Of a stretch of DNA of 38,652 bases, positions 22,981-35,709 are shown piece after piece; within the stretch, counting starts at the first letter, position 1; the number at the start of each line of letters is the position of its first letter. The notes below the pieces were generated by a model that saw only the letters and a program-made list of their open reading frames with translations, was not told where the DNA came from and searched no databases. This DNA is from a virus, in IMG/VR virus record IMGVR_UViG_3300005346_000147, positions 1 to 38,652 of that record, one strand, 5' to 3'. Made by a program: the position numbers and the translations under genes.

Positions 22981-25900
22981 ATGGCTCCTGAGTTAAAACT
23001 TGGCGTAGGCTTGGATCTGGCGTATTTCCGCCAGCAAATGCGGAAAGCTGTCAATATTGCTCAGAGTGAATTCACTGCTCAGTTGCAGGTAAAGTTCAAC
23101 AGGCAAGTCCTTAACAATGAAATAAGAAATTTAGACAGGGCGATAAAACACAAGAAGTTTAATGTTGAACTTAATATAGTTGGCGGGCTTACTAATAAAC
23201 AATTTGACCAAATTCAAGCGCGTCTTGACGCTCTTGCGAAACGTGATGCTGTAGAAATCCCTGTCAGCATTCGCGCTGCGGCATCTCAGCGTGACATCAC
23301 TTCAACGGTTGCGCAATTAAATCGTCGAATCAAGGGGAGTAATGTCCTCTCTAGAACTGGCGGAAAAATTAGGATTCCCGCGACCATTCGCCCTGCCATC
23401 ACACGAGCGGATGTGCGTGATTTTAAGAAAGAAGTTCAAGGTAAACTTTCCGGCATCAAGGTAAAAGTGCAGGCCGATGTGGCACAAGCGGGCGGCTTTG
23501 CCTCCACGTCCGCTGGTGCTGCTGGCCTGTTTGAATATATGCGTACACAAGGGCTGTCTGGAGGCGGTGGCGCTGTTGGGGTTGGTCGTAGTGAGCGTTT
23601 ACGAAAAGCCCTTGATGACCTTACTGTCGTACAGCTTAAAAACCTCGCAAAAGAGCAGGGCATTTCGGGCGTTAGCAAGCTTAAGAAAAGCCCGCTCATT
23701 GATCGGCTTGTTACAGATTTGAACGATGATGTTGCCGAAAACATTTTGGGCAATATTAAAAACCAAATGCAAGACAGTGGTCCAAGGAAGATTAAGAGAT
23801 CTTTTTTCGATCAAAATTGCTCGCGCTGTCATGTATATGGCGGGAATTGATCCCGAAGCGCTGCGGCAGCAAGCAGCAGCGCGAAGGACTTCCTCCTGCT
23901 ATTGATTTTCCTGCGACTGTTCCATCTCGCGGCGTTTCGATTGGCCCTTCTTCAACTGGCAGGGCACTGCCTGGAGTCACTCAAGGCGCTCTTCCTGGCG
24001 GGTCGAGGTTTGCTGCTAAATACTTGCCAACTGATCTCAGTGATGAGCTGAAAAGGATTTTGCGTGGAGCTGCCTATGCCTTTGTTGATTCATTAAATCA
24101 AAGGGTGAGGCAGGTTAGCGTAAGAGAAATTGGTCAAGCACAACTTGCGCCATCACGAGTTGCAGGGTTGTTGCCATCTGCAGTGGGTAGACCCCCTGCG
24201 ATGTATGGCGGAGCAGGAGACACTGTTTCTCGTCGCATCGCTCAAGCACAAGCACGTTCCGCAGAACGCGCTGCAAGGATTATGGCAGAAGGGCCTCGGG
24301 GCTTTTGCGCTTGGGGCTGGAGGTAGTGGCGCTGCGGGACCATTCAGGCCATTTGCGCAGCCTCCTCGCGGTGGTGCGATTGTACCGTATCAGTCGCCAT
24401 TGCCTTCAGGCGGCGGCGAACCGCCGAGTGGTCCCGGTGGCTTCAGAGGGCTCAATCAACGGTTATCTGGCCTTAAGCAAGCAATGGCGCCACTACAGCA
24501 AGCTCGTCTGCCGTTGACTGGCGCAGTGGCTGAACTTGGCGGAGAGTTTGGAAACGCCATTAAGCAAGTTTTACTGTTTGGCACAGCATACAAAGCACTT
24601 GCGTTCATTCTTAATATTCCAGCTCAAACATTTGAAGCGGCTCGTTCTTTGGCGAGTTTTGAAAATCAGTTAATGGCCATCACCGACGGTGGTCCAGCAT
24701 TTGAGCAATCGCTTCAATTCATCTCAGACACGGTTCAACGATTCAATGTGCCATTAGAAAGTGCGCGTACTGGTTTTGCGCGTCTTTATGCCTCAATGGA
24801 GCCCGCTGGTATTGACCAAGGGACTATTCAAGGATTGTTTACTGGTATTTCTCAAGCAGCCGCAACACTTTCTCTTACGCCTGACCAAGTAGATCGCGTG
24901 ACATACGCCTTCTCTCAAATGGCATCTAAGGGCAAAATTATGTCCGAGGAAGTCACGGGGCAGTTGGGTGACGTTATTCCTGGCGCATTATCCCTTATGG
25001 CTGATGCGGCTGGCATGTCTATGGCTGACTTTAAGAAGGCCATGGAAGACGGTCAGTTAAGCGGCGATGCAATGGGACAAGTTTTCAATAATCTTGCCAT
25101 TGTGCTTGACGAAAGGTTTGGGAAAGGCGCTGAGGGCGCAGCGAAAAACACTTCAAGGCGCAATCACCAACATTAACAATTCCCTTCAGTTAATGTATGA
25201 GGCGTTGTCGCCAATTGTTGATCAATTTGCTCAAGCATTTGGACCAAAAATTCAATCCTTTATCAAAGATGTTACTGATGTTTTTACTGTCTTAAGTGGC
25301 AACTTTACCGACACTGCAGATGCCGCTAAAGCTCTCTCTCCGCGAGCGATGGCAATATATCAAGCAATTGAGCAATTAAGACCTGCGGTTCAAAATGCTG
25401 CATCTTCCATTGCATCTCTTGGGCAATTTTTCCTGCAATTATCTCCTGCAATTGTCGGCGTAACTACAGTAGCACTTCAATTTCTGAATACAAATTTAGG
25501 TAGAGGGTTGATTGTTTTTACTGGCGCAGTTGGCGCGTTGACGGCAGCGTTTGGATTATTAAAAGCAACTGGCCTCGTCCCCACCATTGCAGCTCTTTAC
25601 AATTTTATTGCCGCCATGACAGCAGCACAGGCTAAGCAATTTGCGGTGTGGATTGCTGGCTTGACCAGGGGAATGCTTGGGCTTCGCAACGCTTTTAGAG
25701 CTGCTCGTATTTCTGCTGTGTTATTTACTGGAGCATTAACTGCACTTGCGACTGCTGGCATTTCTTTGGTAATTGCCGGAATTGCAAACGCAATGCTTGA
25801 CGTTGGCGACAACGCAAGGCAAGCGGCTAGTGATGTGGCGCAACTGAGGAAGCAATTGGACGCAATGGCTGGCGCCGGAGATGTTGCTGGCACACGCGCA

Positions 25901-27378
25901 AAACTGGCAATTGCCAAGACAAAAGAATCTGCAGCATTGACTAAATTACAAGCAGCCACGGCGGCACAAAAGAAAGGCCCCGTATTTGGAAGAAAGGGAA
26001 CAAGCGTCACGCAGCAACAACTAGATCTTCGTGTTGCTGCAGCGGAAAAAAGCGCACAAGTAGCCACTCAATCCAGAATAGACGCGCAAAGAGCAGCAAG
26101 AAATGCAGAACGTGTCGCAGGGGAGCGAGTAACTGCAACGCTACCCCCTCGGCAAAAAGTAGACCTTTCCGGCGGCGAAGAGACTGGCACTGGCAAGACC
26201 GGTAAAGGAGCTAAAGAGCGTGTAGACATGAGCATTCAAGAGTTGACATTAAGGCAAAAAATCAGGCAACAGGAAGCTGGTATTGAGCAAGGACTAAAAG
26301 GCTATAACGAGTTAAAAACTGATTCAATTAAAATCTTGAACTAGAGCTTTTGCGTATTCGCGAAAGTGATATGTTGATGAACCAGAAATATAACGCCATG
26401 CAAGAAGCTCAGCGCAAAGCTGATTCAGAACGCACTGCAGTTTTCAAGGGCATGTCAAAAGCTGTTTACGAAGGTATAGAAGAAGCGGAGCAGCAAGAAG
26501 AGCGGCGAAGAAATTTGGCCATCGATTATCGAAATTTGATGAATGAAGTGCGTCTCGCTAACGGTGAAATCACTCAAAGGGAATACGAGCAAAACCAAGC
26601 ACTGGCAGAGCGCGAACGCATTATCAAGCGAATTTACGAAATGGTCGGTGGAGGGGCAATCACTCCTGAACAAGGCGAAGCTGCAGTCCAGCAAGTCGAA
26701 GCGACGGCTCTTCCCGGCACACTTGAGGCTGCCATGCGTGATCTGCGTAGAGAGCTTGATCAACTGACAAGCGTTCAAACTCTTGTCATTGAATCAGCTC
26801 AAGGCATTGGAGAAGCATTTGGCGCTTCATTCAATAGCATCATCACTGGAGCATCTTCAGCTAAAGAATCGCTGGCAAATTTCTTCTCAAACGTTGGGAA
26901 AATGTTTGCTGATATGGCCTCGCGAATGATCAGTCAATGGGTGGTCATGAAACAATTGGCCTTGTTGGCAGCTTGCTGCCAGGCGGAGCGGCACCGGCTC
27001 TTAAGTCTTCTGGCGGCGCAACTATGACTGCCGGTCAAGCCACTCAAGCCGGTTTTGGCATGGGAACATTCTTTAGCGCAAGGGTTTTTGCCAATGGCGG
27101 CGTCGTCACAGGCCCCACGCTTTGGCCTCGTTGGCGAAGGGCGTTACAACGAAGCTATCGTGCCGCTCCCTGATGGAAAGTCCACTTCCCGTTGAGCGTT
27201 GGGGGCGGATAGGAAAGAATATAATCAGCAACATTACAGTGAACGTAAGCAACGGTTCAGGCTCGCACTGAAGGCAACTCAAGTGGTAATGATCTTGGTC
27301 GTAAAACTTGAAGGAGCAGTAAAACAAGTTATCATTGAAGAACTGCGCCCTGGTGGCGTATTGGCAAATAGGCGCTAA
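22981..27378 (+). CDS. Tape measure protein (frameshifted)
   Basis: About 1465 residues; it sets tail length and passes DNA into the cell. The N-terminal 200 residues are helical (FRQQMRKAVNIAQSEFTAQL). A SAP-like helix-extension-helix lies at about 23608-23718. The conserved tape-measure domain (LASFENQLMAITDGG, SEEVTGQLGDVIPGALSLMA) spans about 24650-25110. Hydrophobic segments lie at about 25510-25620 and 25720-25800. The glycine-rich end has the usual FANGGVVTGPT...GLVGEGRYNEAIVPLPDGK and stops at 27376. Indels occur near 23800, 23875, 24290, 25150, 26340, 26950, 27115 and 27195. The next ATG overlaps the stop (TAATG). Confidence 0.9.
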
Positions 27379-28394
27379 TGACACAACCAACATTTGCAAT
27401 TCCATGTGAATATGGCCTTGAAGTAACAAGAAAATCTTTTTGGTGAGCGAATTAAACTTGCAGCATCATCTGGTACGGCAAGTCCTTCAACGGATGAACT
27501 TGGCGTTTCGGCATATGAAATAACTACTGTTCCCATTGATAACGATATTGCAAATTCACTTGACGCACAACTACAAGCATTACGTGGCAGTTATTTCTTT
27601 AGCCAGTTTTACTTTGATAACCAGCAGTATAAATATCGAATTATTGATGACACTTGGACCGTGGCGGGTCATTGGCCCTACGGTCAAACGTTTTTGTAAT
27701 TAATGTTGAAAGGCTTTATGAGCCTACGGTCGAATTTGCCATTGATTACGGGCAATCTCAAAGATCAAACCGTATCGGCGCATATTTTTCGCATTGCATC
27801 ATCATCTGGCACTGCAACGCCTGCCATCACGTCTAAATCAATAAAGACAGCATCTATCACGACGAAGCCGATGTCACGAGCAGCGGCATTGGCTTTAGAG
27901 GACATTTTAACTGGATTGAATGGGGGCACATTTTACTCCAAGGCTTATCTTGACACGGCACCAAGGCTTTATCGCTTGCAGCCCAATCAATGGTCATGGA
28001 ATCCAGAAGGCGAAGATTCGTATTCGTGCTCTTTTGTAATGACAGAAGTGTTGGCTAATGCAACAGACATTCCCATTGTTGATACGTTAAGTCTTGAACG
28101 CACATCTCGCGTAAAAACAGTGCAATTTGGCGATGGATATGAACAAATAGCCCTGATGGCATTAATAGCCAAGACTATCGTTATTCCATTGAAACCTTGC
28201 CTTTATCTGACGCGCAAGCGGCTAATATTGAATCTGCATTATCAGCGTTGGAAGGCGATTATTTTTATGCTAAATTTACAAACGACACGCAAGTGTATAA
28301 ATACAGACTTGATGGCAATACATGGACGTGGCGTTCATCTGGGCCTGGGTCAAATGTATTTGCATTTAAGGTGAAGAGGGCTTATGACTTATGA
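27378..28394 (+). CDS. Minor tail protein M-like, three tandem modules (frameshifted)
   Basis: About 338 residues built from three copies of one domain. Each has a T-x-P strand start followed by a helix (L-x-x-x-L-x-x-L-x-G), F, D and Y-R with a Trp near the end: VPIDNDIANSLDAQLQALRG; KPMSRAAALALEDILTGLNG; LPLSDAQAANIESALSALEG. The second-to-third joint has QFGDGYEQIA, the hallmark of lambda gpM-like tail tip proteins. Frames break near 27440, 27665, 27735 and 28160. The order M, L, K, I, J that follows is that of lambda. Lambda M has a single copy, so the triplication is unusual. Confidence 0.75.
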
Positions 28395-29069
28395 CACTTG
28401 AAACTGACGTACAAAAAAATTGGCATGATGGCATTGTCGAGATGTTTGATCTTGACTTGTCCGTGATTACTAACGATTCAAACGATAAATTTTATTTTAC
28501 AAATCAGCTAAAGCCTGATAATACAAAGGTGCAATGGAAGGGTAATACATATGATCCATTGCCCATTATTTCTGCTGGTTAATGAACAAAAATACTACTG
28601 GTCAGATTGCTCAGCCTAACTTTAACCGTGGCAAATGTACTTGGCACATTTACGCAAGTGATTAGTAGTTTGGATGATTTGGTTGGCGCGAAGGTAACAA
28701 GACGCAGAACTTTAGCCAAGTATTTGGACGGAGAACCTGGCGCTGACCCTACTCAAGAGTTTCCAATTGACATTTATTACATTGAGCGAAAAACAGGCGA
28801 AAACGCACTGACTATTACTTGGCAATTGGCAAGCATTTTTGACTTAGAAGGTTTAAAATTGCCACGGCGAATTATTACGCAAAATTATTGTCAATGGCAA
28901 TATCGTAGTAGCGAATGTGGTTAATACGGGCGGGCCAGTTGCTACTGTCACTGATCAAGCTACGAGCGACCCCAATCTTGATGTTTGTGGTAAGCGCGTG
29001 GAGAGTTGTAGGTTAAGATTCCCAAATGGCACACTGCCGTTCGGTGGTTTCCCTGGGGCGCTTATTTAA
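28391..29069 (+). CDS. Minor tail protein L-like (frameshifted)
   Basis: About 225 residues, coupled to the preceding gene by ATGA. It starts with a helix and FDLDLSVIT. After an indel near 28585 it continues IAQPNFNRG, DDLVGAKVTRRRTLAKYLDG, FPIDIYYIERKTGENALTIT and NYCQWQYRSSECG, and after a second indel near 28920 reaches DVCGKRVESCRLRF. The four Cys match the positions that bind an iron-sulfur cluster in lambda gpL, which sits in the tail tip complex. The stop overlaps the next ATG. Confidence 0.8.
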
Positions 29070-29784
29070 TGACAACAGACTGGACTGCATTCAAGGCCGA
29101 CATGGTGGCGCATGCACGGAAGCATGAAAGCGCAGAAAGTTGTGGGCTGATTGCTGGTGAAAAGTTTTGGCCATGCAAGAATACCAATCCCGATCCATCG
29201 AAATATTTTTCTATTAGCGCGGAAGCCTTTGCCCGTGTTGATGAACTTGGTATTGATGTTGTGTTTCATTCTCATCTAGGGTTTGACAATAAATTTAGCA
29301 AAGACGACATCAAGGCTTGTAAGCAAATTAATTTGCCATGGGTGATGTATTGTTTGGGGACTGATGAATGGCATTATATGGACCCTACTGGTAAGGCGCC
29401 ATATTTACAACGCCCTTGGATTTATGGTATTTACGATTGTTATGGCATTGTGCGTGATTATTACAGCAATGAATTCTCCATTGCTTTAGATGACTTTGAA
29501 CGCGGTGAAGAGCGCGAATGGGAAAGCAGCGAATGGCGAATGTTTGAAAAAAAATTTTAAAAAACAAGGCTTTGTTGAAGTAGATAAATGACAACATCAG
29601 GCGAGGAGATATTTTTCTTATGCAACTACAAAGTAACTTTCCCAATCATGTTGCCATATTACATAATTCGTCTTCCGGCGTCTTTTATCATCACTTAACT
29701 GGTAGACTGTCTGAAGCTAGTATTTATGGTGGTTATTGGCAAAAGCACACCAATAAAATTTTACGCCATCGGAGGATGATGTAA
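29069..29784 (+). CDS. Tail tip peptidase K-like (JAMM + NlpC/P60, frameshifted)
   Basis: About 238 residues in two domains. The first is a JAMM/Mov34-type metalloprotease: Glu in HESAESCGLIAGEKF and HSHLGFDNKFSKDD with the H-x-H-x7-S-x2-D pattern. The second is an NlpC/P60 peptidase: catalytic Cys in YGIYDCYGIVRDYY and His in FPNHVAILHN. An indel near 29555-29610 breaks the frame between them; the gene ends at 29782. In lambda the K protein has both domains and assists tail tip assembly or wall degradation. The gene lies between L- and I-like genes. Confidence 0.8.
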
Positions 29785-30411
29785 TGAAAACTATTGAAGT
29801 GAAGTTGTTGGGAGAGCTTGGGCGGAAGTTTGGCAGGAAGCATGAATTTGTTGCGCGTTCGCCTCGTGACGTAATTTCAGCATTATCAAATCAATTAAAT
29901 GGTCTTTAAGGAATATCTAATTACGGCTCATGAGAACAATATTGTATTCAAGTTAGTTGATAAAGATTGCGATGGAATGGAACACGAAAACGTATTAATG
30001 CCATGTGATCGTCTTATTATTGCGCCTGTCATTTCTGGAGGCGCCGGTTCTGTTGGCAAGATTATTTTAGGCGTTGCTTTAATTGGTTTGGCTTTTGTTT
30101 CGTTTGGTGGTAGCGTTGCTGCTGGTAGTTTATTTGCGGGTTTTGCTGGAGGCAAGTTCGCATTAGGTAGTGGTTTGCTGTTTACTGTTGGTGCTTCATT
30201 GGTGTTAAATGGTGTTTCACAATTGCTTACGCCTCAGCCACAAATAGCGGATCCCAATTCTGATGTGCAAAGGCGGGATAGTTTTTTGTTTGATCGTGCG
30301 GCAGACTTAACAAATCAGGGGCGTCCCATTCCAGTGCTGTACGGCAAATTTCTCGCTAATTCGCCATTGATTGTTTCTTCTGCAATCACAACGCAAGCGG
30401 TTCCTGTGTAA
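29784..30411 (+). CDS. Tail assembly protein I-like (frameshifted)
   Basis: About 208 residues. The ubiquitin-like N-terminus (MKTIEVKLLGELGRKFGRKH) ends in an early stop at 29907, and an overlapping frame carries it on (FKEYLITAHENNIVFKL). A glycine/alanine-rich hydrophobic stretch follows (IILGVALIGLAFVSFGGSVA, then a second one), and a conserved tail SDVQRRDSFLFDRAADLTNQ and GRPIPVLYGKF. The layout matches lambda gpI; the hydrophobic part can insert in a membrane. It overlaps both neighbours by TAATG. Confidence 0.8.
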
Positions 30412-32421
30412 TGGCTGATTTACTTGAAAATCTCGAAGAACAAGATTGGATTAGTGGCTCAGGTGGCGGAGGCGGCGGCGGAAGCCGCACGCCCGATCCG
30501 CCAGAGGAAGATCCAGAGTCGCTTAGAAGCCGTGCCGAAGCCTCGTTCCTTGGCATCTTATCTGAGGGCGAGATAGAGGGCTTTGAGAGCGGCGTGCAGC
30601 CTTTGCAGAAGACATTCTTCGATGGCGTGCCAATTCAAAATGATGATGGCACATACAATTTCGATCAACAATATTTAAGTGTTGGTTATCGCACCGGCAC
30701 GCAAGCGCAACAACCGCTACCAGGTTTTGATGATGTTCGCACTGAACAAGCCGTTGGCGTTGAAGTCAAGAGGAGCGTCGGTCCAGTTTCGCGAACTACT
30801 GTTAGTAGCGATTTAAATAAACTCAGAGTAAGGATTGGCATTTCTGCTCTTTATCAAGTAAAACGAAAAAACGGTGACGTAACTGCGAATAGTATTAGCT
30901 TTACAATTCGCATTAGACCACAAAGTGGAAGTAATTTTATTAATGCACAAAAAACAATCAATGGAAAAAGCAGAACTCCTGTCGATTTTGAATATGAATT
31001 TAATTTAACTGGCACTGGACCGTGGGTGGTGCAAGTTGAAATGAATAGCGCTGATGCGGTGGATAGGAGTGGTGAAGATAAACAACATGTTTATCAAGTG
31101 TTTTTTAAGGCAATTGTTGGAATTTTAGAAAGGTCTTTTTCTTATCCCAACACAGCATTGATTGGCGCTAAGGCAAGGGCAGAAGGCTTTACGTCCATTC
31201 CGACATTGGCTGCAGAGCTTTTAGGCATAAAGCTTCGGGTGCCAACTAATTACAATCCGCAATCACGAACATATAGCGGAATATGGAATGGCACTTTTAA
31301 GACTGCCTACAGCAATAATCCAGCGTGGGTGTTTTACGACTTGTTGACAAATACAAGGTATGGCGCTGGGCAATTTGTAACCGAAAGCGATATTGATCGC
31401 TATTCGCTTTATTCCATTGCTCAATACTGCGACGAATTAGTTCCTAATGGTAGTGGCGGTTTTGAGCCTAGATTTACGTTTAATGCTTACATCACAAACA
31501 GAGGAGAAGCTTATGAAGTATTGAACGCAATTGCAGCAGCATTTCGTGGAATGTTGTATTTCAGCGAAGGCACAATTGTCGGCATTCAAGACAAACCCAA
31601 GGCGATGACAAAAATCTTCTCGCCAGCTAATGTTGTGCAAGAAACTGACGACAGAGGCGAATTGTCAACGCCTCCGTTTCAATACGAAGGAACGGCTCGT
31701 AAAGCAAGAAAAACTAGTTGCTTTGGTGTCATGGAACGATCCCGAGGATCAATACAAAGCGAAAACGGAATATGTTGAAGATAGAGCAGGGCTTGATCGC
31801 TATGGCTATAGAGAAACGACCATCAGGGCTTTAGGCACCACGTCACAAGGACAAGCTCAACGCATTGGCCGCTGGACGCTGCTTAGCGATCAACTGGAAA
31901 CTGAAGTGGTTACGTTTAAGGTTTCGGCGGAAGGGCTATTCATCTTGCCAGGTGAGATTATTGGAATTGCTGATCCGTCGAAAGAGGGGAAGCGCTATGG
32001 AGGAAGAGTTGTTTCTGCAACAACAAGCGCAATCACAATTGACGCACCATTCACGATTGCAGGCGGTTCAACGTATCAAGTTTCAGTTATGTTGCCGAGT
32101 GGCAGCATAGAAACGCGATCTGTCACGAACGGAGCAGGAAGCACGTCAGTCCTTAATCTCTCCTCTCCATTGTCCTCTTCTCCTGTTGCAGCGGCGCCTT
32201 GGGTGTTGCAGGAAAACGATAGTAGCGTCAGGAAATTTAGGGTTACGTCTCTTGTTGAGGACGATGGTATCGTGACAGTATTGGCATCATTGTATGATGA
32301 AAGCAAATTTAGCATCGCTGATCAAGATACGTTGTTGTCAAATTATCGCGGCGAAACAAATAGGCCAAGAGTAGTGCCTCGTGTTGATGGCGCAACAATT
32401 GTATTGGAGAGTTACGGCTAA
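30411..32421 (+). CDS. Tail tip J-like protein (frameshifted)
   Basis: About 670 residues; the central fiber/tip protein that contacts the host. A poly-Gly linker (WISGSGGGGGGGSRTPDPPE) is followed by the signature ASFLGILSEGEIEGFESG, FFDGVPIQNDDGTYNF and VGVEVKRSVGPVSRTT of gpJ N-terminal domains. The middle has AWVFYDLLTNTRYGAGQF and AYITNRGEAYEVLNAIAAAF. An indel near 31690 leads into ALVSWNDPEDQYKAKTEYVE and RYGYRETTIRALG, ending at 32419. No C-terminal fibronectin repeats as in lambda J; these appear in the next gene instead. It overlaps both neighbours. Confidence 0.85.
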
Positions 32422-33237
32422 TGGCTTACAACGAAATTTATTGGAACTTCCCGCAGCTCTCTGACTATTCAGTATTGAATGCGATCAACCCTGCCGTGTG
32501 CTGGAATCCGCCACGCAATCATCCCGACATCGAATCATTTTAAGTGCAAATTAAGAATACGGTAGATGAGCAATGGGTAACAATTGGGACAACTGCTGGT
32601 AATTTTATTAGATTTCCGGCTGATAATTACGTCCTTAATTCGTCTTATCAAGCTAGAATTATTACAATCACTATCAATGGAGATAGGTCTGCTTTTTCTG
32701 ATGCACCAAAAGCTCAGACAAGTCCCCTTGAGTTTTGATTTTCACAGCCTCTCAAACCATTTAACAGATCTGATGGTACAATATTACAAAACCAACGTTT
32801 ATTTGTTTTTTGATTCTTTTGATATGGCCAACCTTTTTCGGACTTTGATGCTACTGGTAATAACGCTTACGTAAAAGGCTACTGGCGCTGGATCTAACGC
32901 TGATCCATTTGTCGTTCATAATGATGCCTTTACTTCTGTACTAAAAAGTGCTTTTGTTGCTAGTGGCGTTAGTAGCGACGTAATTGGTGCTGTTGCAAGT
33001 AATAAATTGCGTGTCATGGCAATGGCAATTACTGCTAATTCTGGTTGCACTGTGCAATTGCAAAGCGGCGCTTCAACTAACATTACGCCTCCATTGCATA
33101 TTGGCGCTAATGGTAATTTGACAATAAGCAACTCGTTGGGATTATTTGAAAGCAACAGCGGAGAAAAAATCAATGCCGTACTGACGGGAAGTGCTGACTA
33201 TGCAGTAATGCTCACTTACCGCGAAGTTGCAGCATGA
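32421..33237 (+). CDS. Distal tail protein (fibronectin-like start, frameshifted)
   Basis: I read one gene of about 270 residues with breaks near 32541, 32738, 32810 and 32880. It starts MAYNEIYWNFPQLSDYSVLN and has a fibronectin-III-like strand pattern (YVLNSSYQARIITITINGDR). It continues RSDGTILQNQRLFVF, YGQPFSDFDATGNNAYVKAT, AFVASGVSSDVIGAVASNKL and ends in a beta-rich domain VQLQSGASTNITPPLHIGAN. Probably a tail tip or fiber-attached protein. If one of the breaks is real, it is two genes. Confidence 0.5.
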
Positions 33238-33935
33238 GCACTTTTCTTTCTACATCAGCAATACCTCAAGTTAATCTTAGCTTGATTCGTCGTGATTTTT
33301 TTGAGGGCATGAGCATTTTGCTGCAAGATGAAGATGGCAATCCTTTTAATTTGAATGATGTATATGTTTGTTCTGCTGTATGGAAAAAAACTGATGCCAC
33401 AACACTCACAAAAATCTTAGATGTTAATATTGAAAAGCAAGAGCCGTTAGATGCTGGTCGCATCAGAATTTGGCTTACTTCAGCGCAAACTGCTGCAATA
33501 TGGGATGAATACGACGATCCCTTTGTCGTTGGTGGCGTGTTCTTCCCCTCCACTTATTCAAACAACCTTTCTGCTCCATCGGATTCTTTATTTTGGGATG
33601 TGAGGATTGAGACACAGCAGAAATTATCTAATTTAGTTTCCGTTGCAAGTGGCGTATTTGTAAGTCAAGTTAATCATCAGCTAGCCTCTTCTGAACGTGT
33701 TGTTTTTTAGCGGAACAACTGTTTCTGGAATTAATTATGATGGTACGAGTAATACAATTTATAGCGGCTTGACAGCAATTTCCTATCAAAACGCCATATT
33801 CATTTACAATTTCGTCACTTTCTGGCATCACTGATGCTAATCTTGGTGGTTCAGTTTATAGACTGAAGCAAGGACACTGTGATCAATGGTGGTGTCACTA
33901 TTGACACAAACTTTTTCCAAATTGTTTCCCCGTAG
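33234..33935 (+). CDS. Tail/baseplate-associated protein (frameshifted)
   Basis: About 233 residues, coupled to the previous gene by an ATGA overlap. It begins with strands (INLSLIRRDFFEGMSILLQD-like segment), then GNPFNLNDVYVCSAVWKKTD, RIRIWLTSAQTAAIWDEYDD and LFWDVRIETQQ, the layout of N-terminal domains that attach phage fibres to a baseplate. An indel near 33708 opens SGTTVSGINYDGTSNTIYSG, LSGITDANLGGSVYRLK, ending VSP. Role inferred from position and fold-like pattern. Confidence 0.5.
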
Positions 33936-33944
33936 GAACTTCAC

Positions 33945-35698
33945 ATGGCTGATACATTAAAGGAAGGCGTTGTCAGTTGTTACCGGTTGGCCGTACTGCA
34001 CCAAGTCCCGCCTGGCCCGCAACAAGCAAAGGATAGCCTGCCTGTTGTTATTGCGTCTGATCAGGACGCAGTGCCTGTTAATGTTCAAAATCAGCAGATT
34101 AGTGAAGTTAGCCTTTAGTCTTCTTGGCATCCCGCGTTCTGAAGTTGCGCTTGGTATTTTTGCTGACGTTACTACTTATGACGTAAATCCTAATGAATGG
34201 GAAAGCGAAGGGACAGGAACCACGTCACATATTGCAACTGAAAGTGCAGCAGAAATTAATCTTGGCGCGGGATCAACAAATGCATATCAAATCTTAGGAA
34301 GTAAGCGTTTCTTCCGTTATCAACCGGGTCGTGTTAGCGCCGCAACTTTTGGCGTGAGGATGAACATCACGACTGATTCAACTGATATTAAAAAGTTTGG
34401 TGCATTTGATAAACGCGATGGTTATTATCTTGAGGTGCAAGGTGGTGGGCAAAGTTCAGTCGCAGATAAAGAAGTAAATTTATATTGCGTAAGACGGACA
34501 AGCGCATTTGAAAGCAATGAATCTGGCATTCGCACTCCTAATGTTTCCGATGGAGATAGAGGAACTGCTGGCACTGATCTGGTGATCGTAAGGGCTGGCC
34601 TTACTTATGTTCACGCTGCATTGTTTGACAGGAGCTTGAGAGGGGTTGGTTTTAATATTGGCGGCAATGCTTCCTCTGATGGCAATGCAACGGTTGCAAC
34701 GGCATTTCTGACGGTTCCTGCAGATTATCGCTATACATACGAATATCGCGTGCCTCGTAAATACTTTAGCCATGATCGGCTAGATGCTGAAACTCGTACG
34801 CAGTATTATTCAGACCGCACACCTGGGAAGAATAGTTTTACAATTTCCATTGGCGGAACAGCGGATTCCCCTAATGTGACATATGGCAATGGGTCGTTTG
34901 TTACTGACGAGAATGGTGATATTGTCACCCGAGCAAGCGTATGGGATATTGACTTTTCTAAAGTCACGATGTTTAAAGTGGAATAATAGCTGGTATGGTG
35001 CCGTTGGTGGTCATTTTCTTGCTTATGTTCCAGACGCTACAACTACTGGAGAAGCGCGATGGGTGAGGATGCACCATTTGCGTGCAATCTAATCAATTAA
35101 CAAGCCCTAGTCTTGCCAATCCAACATTGCCAATTAGCTACCTAGTGCAAAAAGCCACTAGCGGCAATGAAAATTCACTGTATAAATATGGTGCTTCTTA
35201 TTACATTGACGGTGGTGATAAGGGGACGATTGTTGCACGAAGCGAAAGCAACAGCACAGATCGCAGTGTAACAACTAGCGGCACTATGCTGCTTGCCATT
35301 GAAGTTCAAGGAAGACGTTAATTCTATTCGCAACAGAATGCAAGTTTATCCGACTAGGCTTGGTGTGGGCACCAGTGGTCGAGGCGTGGTAAAGCTCATC
35401 AAGAATCCAACAACATTATCAGGCACTCCTTCATTTTCATCTGCGGGAGCCCTTAGTCCAGTAAATGTCTCCACTTCTACTGGCGTCAATACTGTTTCTG
35501 GTGGCACTACAGTAGCAACATTTTTCGTAGGGGAAGGGGGGATTGATATTGACTTGGCTCCTTAATTTTGGCTACAACAAAGATTATCTTTCTTATCCAT
35601 TGACTGCAACTGAAGGCGATAGCCTGTATGTTTTTGGGCAGTCTTCTTCGGGTAGTATTGATGCTAGTGCTTCGCTAACCTGGGAAGAGCAGGTTTAG
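33945..35698 (+). CDS. Virion structural protein, paralog A (frameshifted)
   Basis: About 584 residues with indels near 33970, 34115, 34985, 35090, 35310 and 35565. The segment order is a short start (MADTLKEG), a SLLGIPRSEVALGIFADVTT motif, KRFFRYQPGRVSAATFGVRM, a lectin-like sandwich (KRDGYYLEVQGG), YSWYGAVGGHFLAYVP and EARWVRMHHLRASNQLTSPS, then YKYGASYYIDGGDKGTIVAR. The same series occurs in the next gene, so the two are paralogs. The pattern resembles large virion proteins of T4-like cyanophages as I recall it, probably on tail fibres. The C-terminus (DASASLTWEEQV) ends at 35696. Confidence 0.6.
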
Positions 35699-35709
35699 GG
35701 AGATAATCG

